This document shows, one piece after another, positions 44,041 through 51,978 of a stretch of DNA of 55,648 nt; position 1 is the stretch's first letter; every line of letters begins with the position of its first letter. The DNA comes from Stygiobacter sp. RIFOXYC2_FULL_38_25 (lineage in GTDB: Bacteria > Bacteroidota > Ignavibacteria > Ignavibacteriales > Melioribacteraceae): the NCBI GenBank assembly GCA_001803165.1, contig MHAZ01000008.1, positions 1 through 55,648 on the forward strand, read 5' to 3'. The translations under genes and the position numbers were made by a program. The notes beneath the pieces are model-generated. The model ran no database searches and had not been told where the DNA came from. It saw only the letters and a list, made by a program, of their open reading frames with translations.

Positions 44041-45942
44041 TTAATTCATTTTTTTCAAATCAACATACCAACTGCTGGATTGTTCCATCATCTCATTCAA
44101 CCGCTTAATTAGCTTATGCGGATCCTCTAAGCTGCCATCTTGCAGCAATGCGGAATCCATAAGCTGCTCGGTAACTTTGAGAATAAATTCATCATTGCTG
44201 TCTGTCTTAAAAACCTTAACAAGATTTCTAACCAGTGCATGATCAGGATTAACTTCCAAAACTTTCTTTTCAACACCAACATCTTGCTTAGTCATCTTCA
44301 AAATCTTTTTCATCTGGGAAGACATACTGTCATCCTTAGAAACCAGACAAGCCGGGCTATCAACCAAACGTTTTGATTCAACGACATCTTCAACCCGATC
44401 ATTCAAGATGCTTTTCATCTTCGAGAGCAAGCTGTAAAATTGTTTCTGATCATCTTTGGCAAGCGGTGCTACTTCATTTTTCTTTTCTTCCACATCCTTC
44501 AAGTCTTTTAGATTTTTCATATCAACATTATCTACAGACTTCAACTCAAAATCCTTGTACTTGCGGATTGACTGAATTACAAACTCATCAACCGGATCGT
44601 AGAGATAGAGAACTTCCAAACCTTTGTTCTTGAAAATTTCGATATGCGGATCAACTGCAAGCGCGTCTCTATTAGTTCCGCTGATGTAGTAAATTTCTTT
44701 CTGACCTTCTTTCATCCGGGAAGAATAATCTGCCAACGAAACAAGTTCCTTCTCATCTTTAGCCGAAGAAGAATTGAAACGAAGAAGCTCCATGTATTTT
44801 TCTTGGTTAACAAAATCCATGTAACCTAGTTTGAAAACCTTACCATGTTCTTTCCAGAACTCCGCATAAGCCGTTGCGTCGTTTTTAGCTTTGTCTATTA
44901 AATAACTAAGCACGTTCGAAGTAACACTCGAAGCGATTTTGGAGAACACAACATTCTCTTGCAAAGTCTCCCGGGAAATGTTAAGAGGCAAATCTTCCGA
45001 ATCTACGACACCCTTTACAAAGCTTAAATATTCCGGCAGCAAATCTTTGTTCTTATGCTGAATGAGTACGCGGCGGACATATAAATCCAAGCCATAATTT
45101 TCTCTATCGTAGAAAAACATTTCGCCGGACTTCTTTGGAATGAACAAAAGAGCATTAAACTGAATCGGCGCATCAACAGCCTTGTGGATTACATCCATCG
45201 GTTCTTCGGAATCATAGCTCAAGAATTTATAGAACTCATCGTACTGTTCTTTCTTAACAGAGCTTTTCGGCTCGCGCCAGATTGCATTAACAGTATTAAC
45301 TTTTTCCTTATCAAGTATGATAGGAAAAGTTATGAAGTTGGAATGCTTCTTAATTGTGCTCTCAAGTTTCCATTTCTGAACAAACTCCCCGGCATCATCT
45401 TTGAGATGAATTTCAACTGTTGTTCCTCGGGTTGTCTTCCCGTTCAACTCGGTAATTTCATAATCACCAAGACCATCACTCTTCCATTCAATTGCAGGCT
45501 CATCAACTTTGAATGATTTGGTTTTGATTACTACTTCTTTTGCAACCATAAAAACCGAGTAGAACCCAACGCCGAATCTCCCAATAATGTTACTTGGATC
45601 GCCTTTTGCTTCCGCAATTAATTTTGCAAATTCTTCCGTGCCCGATTTTGCAATTGTGCCGATGTTTGCAATTATTTCATCGCGGCTCATTCCAATTCCG
45701 GTATCGGCAATAGTTAATACTTTAGCCTTTTCATCAAAAGTAATTTTGATTTCCAGCGGCAAATCTTTATCGGCTACCGCAGTTCCGCGTGTGGATTCAA
45801 AGCGCACCTTATCAAGTGCGTCTGAGGCGTTCGAAATCAATTCACGCAAAAAGATTTCCCGGCTGGTGTAAAGTGAGTGGACAAGAATATCCAACAGTTT
45901 CTTCACTTCTGCTTTGAATTCATATTTTTTTGTATCGCTCAT
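44041..45942 (-). CDS. htpG: Hsp90-family molecular chaperone HtpG
   Basis: 633 residues, full length. A cytosolic ATP-dependent chaperone. N-terminal GHKL ATPase blocks: ELISNASDALDKVRF, IADTGIGMSRDEI and GRFGVGFYSVFMVA. The middle domain has NLPLNISRETLQEN, with the conserved Arg that contacts ATP. The C-terminal dimerisation domain ends at about 633. GGAGG precedes the ATG at ideal distance and a strong terminator follows, so it is monocistronic. Housekeeping; unrelated to the pectin genes. Confidence 0.97.
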   Translation of the reverse strand: MSDTKKYEFKAEVKKLLDILVHSLYTSREIFLRELISNASDALDKVRFESTRGTAVADKDLPLEIKITFDEKAKVLTIADTGIGMSRDEIIANIGTIAKSGTEEFAKLIAEAKGDPSNIIGRFGVGFYSVFMVAKEVVIKTKSFKVDEPAIEWKSDGLGDYEITELNGKTTRGTTVEIHLKDDAGEFVQKWKLESTIKKHSNFITFPIILDKEKVNTVNAIWREPKSSVKKEQYDEFYKFLSYDSEEPMDVIHKAVDAPIQFNALLFIPKKSGEMFFYDRENYGLDLYVRRVLIQHKNKDLLPEYLSFVKGVVDSEDLPLNISRETLQENVVFSKIASSVTSNVLSYLIDKAKNDATAYAEFWKEHGKVFKLGYMDFVNQEKYMELLRFNSSSAKDEKELVSLADYSSRMKEGQKEIYYISGTNRDALAVDPHIEIFKNKGLEVLYLYDPVDEFVIQSIRKYKDFELKSVDNVDMKNLKDLKDVEEKKNEVAPLAKDDQKQFYSLLSKMKSILNDRVEDVVESKRLVDSPACLVSKDDSMSSQMKKILKMTKQDVGVEKKVLEVNPDHALVRNLVKVFKTDSNDEFILKVTEQLMDSALLQDGSLEDPHKLIKRLNEMMEQSSSWYVDLKKMN

Positions 45943-46174
45943 TTATCCTCCAAATAAATTTTTAATGTATATCAGATGATAATTATTCTATCGGGTTGCA
46001 AAAATATTTATTCCGAAGTTATTCTTCAAATTTAGTTTCATTATGTAAGTAGTGCGGGGGACTAATTCAGTACAAAAAAAAGCTTGAATCGCAGTTTCAT
46101 AACAATCTCTGTTTGTTTGCAATTCAAACTTAGTGAGAAAACTTATTCTATATATCGAATTTCCCGGAGGCTAA

Positions 46175-46336
46175 CTATTTCTTTGTCTCTTCAGATTCAT
46201 CGCCTTTCAGGCCCTTCTTGAAAGAACGGACTCCTTCGCCAATACCCTTAGCGAGTTCCGGTATTTTCTTTCCACCAAACAATAAAATCACGATAAGTAG
46301 AATTATCAGTATTTCGGTCATTCCAAAGTTGCCCAT
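46175..46336 (-). CDS. tatA: Twin-arginine translocase subunit TatA/E
   Basis: A 53-residue gene, short enough to be missed by length cut-offs. It begins [24 protein letters not shown]: one N-terminal membrane helix with the Glu at residue 8, then [21 protein letters not shown], the typical TatA hinge and amphipathic helix, and a charged tail. AAGGAA is six bases before the ATG at 46336. It forms the pore part of the Tat system for folded proteins; no tatB or tatC is adjacent. A TATCTTTG sequence at 46370-46363 on the minus strand fits the Bacteroidota -7 element. The 232 bases downstream to htpG hold no other gene I can support. Confidence 0.95.
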   Translation of the reverse strand: MGNFGMTEILIILLIVILLFGGKKIPELAKGIGEGVRSFKKGLKGDESEETKK

Positions 46337-46397
46337 CTCAATTCCTTTCTATTTTGCCTTATCAAAGATACAGGTCTTATAACTTTGTTACATAGTT

Positions 46398-48440
46398 TTA
46401 GTTTCTGCCGGTATAGATATTTTGTTCAAATCCCGGAATTGCACCCGGCGAAAACCGTAATATCTCCGGTATTAGTTTCTGCGCTTCTTCAATTTTGCCT
46501 TGCGAGAAGTAAATATTTTTCAGATAGATTCTTGCAATAGCATTTGTAGAATCCGCTTCGGCGGCATCGCGCAAATACTTTTCTGCAATGATATAATTCC
46601 CGGCGTGGTAGAAAGTCATTCCTTTCAACGTTTTCACTTCCGGTATTCTAACGCTGCATTTCAGAAACACAGCATCAAGCTCGTTATTGATTTTCCTAAT
46701 TAGACTTTTATCGCCCGATTTAATCATACCCAGGAATAGATTGTTAGCTTCTATATAATGTTTTACAAAACCGCTTCCGCAATCGGCGGAATCTGAGCGG
46801 ACATTTTCCAACCGGGTAAATACCGGCAACAGCTGGTTAAGTTCTTTTGAATAGAACAACTGCATGTAATAGTTTTTTCTAAATTCCTCTTGAACATAAA
46901 TTGCACACTCTGCAAACGCGCTTGGCTTTGCACCGGCTGGAAAGATTATATAATCCGGTTTCTCGCTTAAAACGTAACCGGCATTGTAATGGCGTTCCTT
47001 CCAAATCACGGGAAGCTCATCATCAATCCCTTCTACTTCTATTGGATTGTGAGCAACGTATTCATCGGTTAAACCAACAAGATCAATTACACGCGCGCCG
47101 GAATAAAAAGAAAACGCGCCGATAGTTGACATCGCTACACTAGTAGTCTTGATCTTGTTCTTACTCTTAATCTTGATCTTATCTTTCCGTACAGTGTTCA
47201 ATAACTCGGCATAAATTTTCATCTTAGTAACAAGCCCGGTTTCGTAAGCGCGTTTCTCCATCATAACAGGCAAGTTGTGTTGGTAGTTTATAACGGAATA
47301 GGCTAACAGAATAATCACCAAACTATACTTCGCAATTAAGTTCACCTTTCCTTTAAGGAATTCTTCAATCAGTTCTGTGGTTGAATTAATAAACAAAATG
47401 AACAGCATCGGCATTATAGTTAAGAAGAACCGGTTCACCGGCAGAACATCCCCCCCGATTACAATTATTGTGATTGTATAAACCAGCGCAAAACCGATAA
47501 GTATATTTTCTTTAGCGTTGGTCCTAGAGCGCATGAGCTGAATTAAAACCGGGACGTAAAAGAGACCGAACAAAAGATACTCTTCTAAGAAATTGATGTA
47601 GTAATTCCAGCCGCGCGTAAGGAACTGGGTTGTAAACTCTGTCTTTGCGTAAAATGTATTTGGGAATGGATAGCCGTAATAGAGCAATCTGAAAATGATG
47701 TAAGCAATTACCGGTACAGCATAAATTATAAGAGATTTTTTAATCGAAGAATCGAAACTTAATTTGATTTTTTTGCTAAGCTTGAATTCTTCTGCCGAGA
47801 AAAAATTTTTAATAAGTTTGAAACTCATCAACAAAATAAAGAAGAACATTCCTTCCGGACGGAGAAACGAGTTTAGCACAGAAACTATTACAAAGGCATT
47901 CCGCTTGCCTTGCTCTTCATAATCTATAAAGTAATAAACGCTTAGCAGCGTTAGAGAAACAAACAATGGCGTTTCCATTCCGCTTACAGACCAGTAAATA
48001 AATGGAGTTGTAAAGAGAACCATTGCCGGTGCGGACAGAGCCAACAATGATGAAATAATTGAGCCGGAATAATTCTTAGCGATTATTTTTTTTGCAAGAA
48101 GATAAGTTGAAACTAATAGCAGCACTCCGAATAATGTTGAGAGAACCTGCGCGACTAAAGGAAGATTAAGATTAAGAGCATGAGCAAGAAATGAAACCGC
48201 AGAAAGCAGCAGCACCCAGAGAAAATTTGTGTAGCCTTCTACCCTTTCCCCTATATTAAATACCAAACCGTTTCCATCAACAAAATTTTGAACATAGCGA
48301 AGTGATGTAAACGCATCATCTTGTATAAATTTTGCTTCCGATGCGAGTTTGTAATACCAGACGGCTAACAACAGAAATCCTACTACGGTTAGCCATGTGC
48401 TAAAATTCTTTTTCCCGAAGACACTATACATGAATGCCAA
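46398..48440 (-). CDS. Polytopic GT-C glycosyltransferase with C-terminal TPR-like region
   Basis: 680 residues (an ATG at 48431 is an equally plausible start). About ten membrane helices up to residue 385. The first periplasmic loop has FIQDDAFTSLRYVQNFVDGNGLVFNIGERVEGYTNFLW, the Asp-Asp acceptor of GT-C enzymes and the block seen in bacterial relatives of arabinofuranosyl/mannosyl transferases. A soluble region (about 430-600) contains ATSVAMSTIGAFSFYSGARVIDLVGLTD, and two TPR-like helical pairs end the protein (about 610-665). Sugar and acceptor are unknown. Last chromosomal gene before the integron, and divergent from it. Confidence 0.8.
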   Translation of the reverse strand: MAFMYSVFGKKNFSTWLTVVGFLLLAVWYYKLASEAKFIQDDAFTSLRYVQNFVDGNGLVFNIGERVEGYTNFLWVLLLSAVSFLAHALNLNLPLVAQVLSTLFGVLLLVSTYLLAKKIIAKNYSGSIISSLLALSAPAMVLFTTPFIYWSVSGMETPLFVSLTLLSVYYFIDYEEQGKRNAFVIVSVLNSFLRPEGMFFFILLMSFKLIKNFFSAEEFKLSKKIKLSFDSSIKKSLIIYAVPVIAYIIFRLLYYGYPFPNTFYAKTEFTTQFLTRGWNYYINFLEEYLLFGLFYVPVLIQLMRSRTNAKENILIGFALVYTITIIVIGGDVLPVNRFFLTIMPMLFILFINSTTELIEEFLKGKVNLIAKYSLVIILLAYSVINYQHNLPVMMEKRAYETGLVTKMKIYAELLNTVRKDKIKIKSKNKIKTTSVAMSTIGAFSFYSGARVIDLVGLTDEYVAHNPIEVEGIDDELPVIWKERHYNAGYVLSEKPDYIIFPAGAKPSAFAECAIYVQEEFRKNYYMQLFYSKELNQLLPVFTRLENVRSDSADCGSGFVKHYIEANNLFLGMIKSGDKSLIRKINNELDAVFLKCSVRIPEVKTLKGMTFYHAGNYIIAEKYLRDAAEADSTNAIARIYLKNIYFSQGKIEEAQKLIPEILRFSPGAIPGFEQNIYTGRN

Positions 48441-48876
48441 TAATGTTGAGGCAAATATAGGGAACTGCGATAAAGTATTTAGTACTGAGTATTGAGCACT
48501 AAGAATTTAGTATTGAGTATTGAGTACTAAGTATTGAGATTATAGAATATAATCTGGAATTGAGAATTGCGGTTTGGATTTGTTGCTGGAAGCTTGATAC
48601 AGGATGCTGGATTCTTGATAGAGAGTAGAAAGTTGAAATTTGTGAGTCGAAAAGTTGAAGCTGCGTTTTACATTTTATTGATATGCTGAACTCTGAAAAC
48701 TTAAGTTCTCAATCCGCTATACTGAAGACTGACATGCTCTAAATTATTCCTTGATATTAAAAACTTCAATAAGTAAGTTGCAAACGACAACGGGGTTCCA
48801 TTCTAAGCTTCTTCCGGGGGAACCGAGAAACTGCAACATTTACGAATTACGATTTAGGAAGTATGAATTACAGATT
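48441..48876. repeat. Patchwork of degenerate short repeats upstream of the integrase
   Basis: No gene is visible. The region is made of several degenerate repeat families: AGTATTGAGTACTAAG-like units at 48474-48538, TGCTGGATTCTTGATA-like units at about 48577-48620, GAAAGTTGAA-like units at about 48626-48660, and GAATTACGA-like units at about 48843-48887, which run into the first codons of the integrase. It separates two divergent transcription units, so promoters for both must lie here; I could not identify them. No repeat-spacer regularity of a CRISPR array. Confidence 0.6.
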
Positions 48877-49856
48877 ATGAATTACGAAGCGACAAAAACG
48901 AATTCAAACAAAATTAAGCTGTTAGATCAAGTGCGCATAACTTTGCGTACAAATCATTACTCTTCAAAAACGGAAGAGAGTTATACCAGCTGGATAAAAC
49001 AGTTTATTCTATTCAACGGCAAAAAACATCCTCTCGAATTAGGACCAGAAGAAATTCAAAAGTTTATAAATTTTTTAGCAACAGAAAAACATGTGTCCGC
49101 GTCAACGCAGAACCAAGCATTGCAAGGAGTACTATATCTTTATAAAATCTTTTGAAAAAAGAAATTGGTTGGATTGAAAACATTAAACACGCAACAAGAG
49201 TTAAGCATCTGCCTGTAGTATTTTCTAAACGAGAGACAATGAAAATATTTGAACATTTTGAAGGCATTCCAAAATTAGTAGTTTCCCTATTATACGGAAG
49301 CGGGCTGCGGTTATCCGAATGCTTGAATCTAAGGATTAAGGATATTGATTTTGATTACAAACAAATAATGGTGCGTGATGGTAAAGGAGAGAAAGACAGG
49401 CATTCTGTTCTACCGACTACAATTATACCCGAATTGAAAAGGCACTTGAATGAAGTATATAAACGACACAAAAAAGATTCAGCTAATGGAAAAGGAGAAA
49501 CAGTTCTCCCTTATGCGCTAAAAAGAAAATATCCAAATGCCGGTAAGGAGTTTGGCTGGCAATTTGTTTTTCCAGCGGATAAATTTATTAAGGAAAAAGA
49601 AAGCAGCTTAATTTTCCGTTTCCATATTCACGAGAGTACTATTCAAAGAGCGGTTAAAGAAGCTATTCGAAAAGCGGGAGTTAATAAGCCTGGCAGTCCG
49701 CATACTTTTAGGCATTCATTTGCTACTCACCTATTGGGAAATGGCGCTGATATAAGGACAATACAAGAATTACTTGGTCATAACTCGGTTAAAACGACAA
49801 TGATTTATACCCATGTATTAAATAGAGGACTTGGTGTAAAGAGTCCGTTAGATTGA
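48877..49856 (+). pseudogene. intI: Integron integrase IntI with a single frameshift
   Basis: A tyrosine recombinase of the integron type that would join attC to attI. Two overlapping frames align end to end with IntI proteins: 48877-49155 (N-terminal SAM-like domain, LDQVRITLRTNHYSSKTEESY) and 49152-49856. The first stops at TGA 49153-49155 in ATCTTTTGAAAA; adding one T would read YKIFLKKEIGWI, which matches YxxxLKxExGW of other IntI. The second part has Arg53, His184, Arg187, His210 and Tyr219 (its own numbering) and the IntI-specific extra segment LPYALKRKYPNAGKEFGWQF (about 119-138). The start at 48877 is chosen by homology; no good ribosome site is seen. The change may be a true mutation, frameshifting at TTTT, or a sequencing error. 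It is transcribed towards the cassettes, not away from them. Confidence 0.9.
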
Positions 49857-49887
49857 AACAGTTATGGATGATATATATGCATAACCT

Positions 49888-49907
49888 ATTTCTAAAAGCT
49901 TAGAAAT
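49888..49907. terminator. Hairpin after the integrase gene
   Basis: ATTTCTAA and TTAGAAAT pair perfectly around AAGC, 31 bases past the integrase stop. AT-rich and without a T-tract; either a weak terminator or part of attI. Confidence 0.35.
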
Positions 49908-49930
49908 TATGTTGTAATATGACTATTTGG

Positions 49931-49964
49931 AACATATATATGCAGCACCGTGCATATATATGTT
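49931..49964. repeat. Perfect 14-base inverted repeat in the attI region
   Basis: AACATATATATGCA and TGCATATATATGTT flank GCACCG, 35 bases before the first cassette junction. It could be a recombinase-binding or regulator-binding palindrome or a structured attI element. Confidence 0.6.
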
Positions 49965-50017
49965 CTTTAACTAACAAACCGGTGCAGCATAAGTAATAGT
50001 TATACGCTGAGGTATTT

Positions 50018-50596
50018 ATGGAAATAATAGTTAAACTAATTGAATCATTGGCTTGGCCGGTAACTGTCTTAATTATAGTTTTTATTTTTCGTAAAGAATT
50101 GACTAAAGTTGTATCAAGGTTGTCAAATTTGAAGTATAAAGATTTTGAAGCTCAGTTTAATAATGATTTAGCAAATATTGAAAAGAAGACTTCTCAACTT
50201 TCTATAAAATCAAGCGGTTCTCTTAAAATATCTGGTAGTGCTGAAATAGTATTTAATTCTAACTATGATAGATTATTAGAAATTGCAAAACTGTCTCCAC
50301 GCGCCGCTATAATGTCTGCCTGGTTTGAAGTAGAAAACGCCATATATTCATTAAATAAAGAAACTGTTAACCAACAAGCACCTTCATTCAAGCAATCACA
50401 AATTATATCTGAGTTAGTTAATAAAAATGTATTGGCAGAAACTGTTATTGATATTTTTAGAGATTTAAAACAATTGAGAAATCAAGCAGTTCATTATCCT
50501 GAATTTGCCCTGACACAGAAAGAAGCAGAAAAGTATATTGATTTGGCATTAAAATTATCTTCTGAATTACTGAGAGTGAAAAATCAAGTGAAATAA
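50018..50596 (+). CDS. Membrane-anchored HEPN-domain protein (DUF4145-like), candidate RNase
   Basis: 192 residues. One N-terminal membrane helix (about 11-25, preceded by few residues, so the rest is probably cytosolic), a linker with coiled-coil character (about 36-65) and a helical domain (about 80-190). The domain ends with LRNQAVHYPEF: Arg154-x4-His159 is the RX4-6H motif of HEPN nucleases, and SPRAAIMSAWFEVENAIY upstream fits the DUF4145-type HEPN fold. HEPN proteins act as RNA-cutting toxins or defence effectors, but DUF4145 members also include non-catalytic proteins. GAGGT lies just seven bases after the cassette junction, so the ribosome site is inside the cassette. The next gene encodes a membrane protein that may be its partner. 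Confidence 0.75.
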   Translation: MEIIVKLIESLAWPVTVLIIVFIFRKELTKVVSRLSNLKYKDFEAQFNNDLANIEKKTSQLSIKSSGSLKISGSAEIVFNSNYDRLLEIAKLSPRAAIMSAWFEVENAIYSLNKETVNQQAPSFKQSQIISELVNKNVLAETVIDIFRDLKQLRNQAVHYPEFALTQKEAEKYIDLALKLSSELLRVKNQVK

Positions 50597-50617
50597 ATCA
50601 TTCAAAGAGGTTTATAA

Positions 50618-50995
50618 ATGACTGACGAAATTGAAAAAGCTGACGCTGAAGAATTACCACAGAATATTTCTAAACAAATTACGCTTACTGATTTGATGCA
50701 ACTTGCGCACCCATTAATAGATACTTATACAAAATCACAAGTAGAACAAAAGAAACAAGAATATGAATATGATTTAAAGGCACTACAAATACAGTCTCGT
50801 CAAAACATTGTTCTAATAATATGTCTCTTCTTTGTATTATTTATTGTTCTCATTATATCTGGTTATTTATATTTTCAAAACAGAGATGTATCTGCAACCA
50901 ATTTAATTCAGATTGTAATTGCAATCGGCGGTGCTGCTTTTGGAGGTTATGGTTGGGCTAGAAGCAAACATTCAAAGAATAAAAAAGATGAATGA
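50618..50995 (+). CDS. Small two-helix membrane protein, partner of the HEPN gene
   Basis: 125 residues, not recognised. An acidic N-terminus (about 1-20) and a charged helical or coiled-coil segment (about 35-60, KSQVEQKKQEYEYDLKALQIQ) precede two membrane helices (about 63-85 and 95-112) and a basic tail (SKHSKNKKDE). AGAGG is seven to eight bases before the ATG. It is the second gene of cassette 1, 21 bases after the HEPN gene and ending two bases before the GCGTATAAC terminus, so the two genes move together. An immunity, sensor or scaffold role for the HEPN protein is inferred only from this linkage. Confidence 0.75.
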   Translation: MTDEIEKADAEELPQNISKQITLTDLMQLAHPLIDTYTKSQVEQKKQEYEYDLKALQIQSRQNIVLIICLFFVLFIVLIISGYLYFQNRDVSATNLIQIVIAIGGAAFGGYGWARSKHSKNKKDE

Positions 50996-50998
50996 AGC

Positions 50999-51185
50999 GT
51001 ATAACCAGTTTTCCAAGCCGACCGCTTTAAACGTTGCGGCATTTGTGCGGTTATAAAGTTACGTTGTAAAAGTATGTTGCTATTTGAGTGTGGTGAACAA
51101 AACTAAATTATAAATAATTATTGGCGTTGTTTTCCAAAGTTGCATTGCTATGTTGGGCGGCGGCTTAAAAACAACGTCGTTAGCC
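50999..51185. other. attC site 1
   Basis: 187 bases from R'' GTATAAC (50999-51005) to R' GTTAGCC (51179-51185), cut point 51179/51180. L'' AAGCCG-A-CCGC (51015-51025) pairs with GCGGCGGCTT (51157-51166), leaving one unpaired A. The interior carries GGCATTTGTG, shared with sites 3 and 4. Confidence 0.88.
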
Positions 51186-51972
51186 ACTTAATCATATATG
51201 GAAGATTCTGTAAGATTTTTATTAAATAAGAATGGAAAAGTAGTGGTATCCAAGTTACTTGATTGGGGAATGATTTATTTTCTATTGCTTATGGTATTTA
51301 TACAAGTATACGATTGGATTGGTAGTGGTGCGTGGAGTTCAAATAATATTGCGAATCCTTATTTTCAATATTACCAGAATTATGGAATAAAAATAATTTG
51401 TTTAACCGCATTTATTCTAAATTGTCTACTAATAACGCAAATATATTATCATATAAAAAATATTTCCTTAAAAAGAACGAACGCTCTCATTAATACAATT
51501 TTATTTATTTCTACTTTCTTAATATGGTTTGAGCTATGGTATGGTTCTACTTTCTATTATGGAGAAGTTAGAGATAAACAAGGATTACCATTTGGAGTTA
51601 ATAACTTTGGAATTATTGGGAGTATTTTATTTCTCACTTACTGGATTTCTAGAATTAATTTTAGAACAGAGAATAAAAATAAAATAATTATTAATTCTAT
51701 TTTTGTTGTTACAATAATAGTTTTACATATCCTTCTTATTAATTATTTAGAGGGTTCTTGGCAATTATGGCAATCGTAAAATATCAAATCGTGGCTAACC
51801 AGCGGCTCAAGCTGACTGCGTGCCTCCGTCCGGCATTTTGGTGTAATTAAGGTTGTTTGTATCCGTTAGGTTCTTGTTCTAAGTAGTTACGCATGAAAAT
51901 TAATTTAAAACAATTGGCATTTGTGGGCTAAGTGAAATTGCTGTTCTGGGCAGCAGCTTAGCCGCAGGGTCG
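51180..51972 (+). mobile_element. Integron gene cassette 2
   Basis: Begins TTAGCCAC; its 3' R'' side reads GTGGCTAAC (51791-51799), the exact complement of the first eight bases. One plus-strand gene. Confidence 0.88.
51198..51779 (+). CDS. Five-helix integral membrane protein, unknown
   Basis: 193 residues, no recognised family. Five hydrophobic segments (about 24-41, 66-83, 95-113, 134-150, 163-182). The loop after helix 1 (YDWIGSGAWSSNNIANPYFQYYQNYG) and the loop after helix 3 (ELWYGSTFYYGEVRDKQGLPFGVNN) are aromatic and polar and may face the periplasm. No ribosome site is visible before the ATG, which lies 18 bases after the cassette junction. Its stop is 11 bases before the GTGGCTAAC terminus, so it fills the cassette. 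AT-rich like the other cassettes. Confidence 0.7.
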   Translation: MEDSVRFLLNKNGKVVVSKLLDWGMIYFLLLMVFIQVYDWIGSGAWSSNNIANPYFQYYQNYGIKIICLTAFILNCLLITQIYYHIKNISLKRTNALINTILFISTFLIWFELWYGSTFYYGEVRDKQGLPFGVNNFGIIGSILFLTYWISRINFRTENKNKIIINSIFVVTIIVLHILLINYLEGSWQLWQS

Positions 51973-51978
51973 TTAGCC
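51793..51978. other. attC site 2
   Basis: 186 bases from R'' GGCTAAC to R' GTTAGCC (51972-51978), cut point 51972/51973. L'' AAGCTG-A-CTGC pairs with GCAGCAGCTT, one unpaired A at the same position as in site 1. Confidence 0.88.

Larger units (their letters stand above)
49857..50006. other. Probable integron attI site and leader
   Basis: The 143 bases between the integrase stop and the first cassette junction. GTTATAC (49999-50005) is the R'-like core; the junction is between 49999 and 50000. Bases just before it (GCATAAGTAATAG) differ from the AACRNCG or AGGGTCG ends before every other cassette, as expected where attI rather than attC donated the left side. A GCATAAC motif at 49879-49885 could be a second core. 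Two hairpins (49888-49907, 49931-49964) lie inside. Confidence 0.7.
50000..51179 (+). mobile_element. Integron gene cassette 1 (two genes)
   Basis: Begins TTATACGC and ends with an attC whose R'' side reads GCGTATAAC (50997-51005). The first eight bases are the exact reverse complement of GCGTATAA, as expected of a cassette that excises as a circle. It holds two plus-strand genes separated by 21 bases, which is unusual since most cassettes carry one. Confidence 0.88.

Noticed and set aside
48474-48538. Repeated TATTGAGTAC-type units that could suggest a CRISPR or tandem array
   Set aside because: Units are degenerate, contiguous and without unique spacers; no cas gene is present.
49064-49267. 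Minus-strand frame across the integrase frameshift
   Set aside because: Antisense shadow; the plus-strand integrase homology covers both sides of it.
51015-51166. The inverted repeats after each cassette gene as ordinary terminators
   Set aside because: They share R and L boxes, spacing and an unpaired base across copies, which fits attC sites; no T-tract follows.
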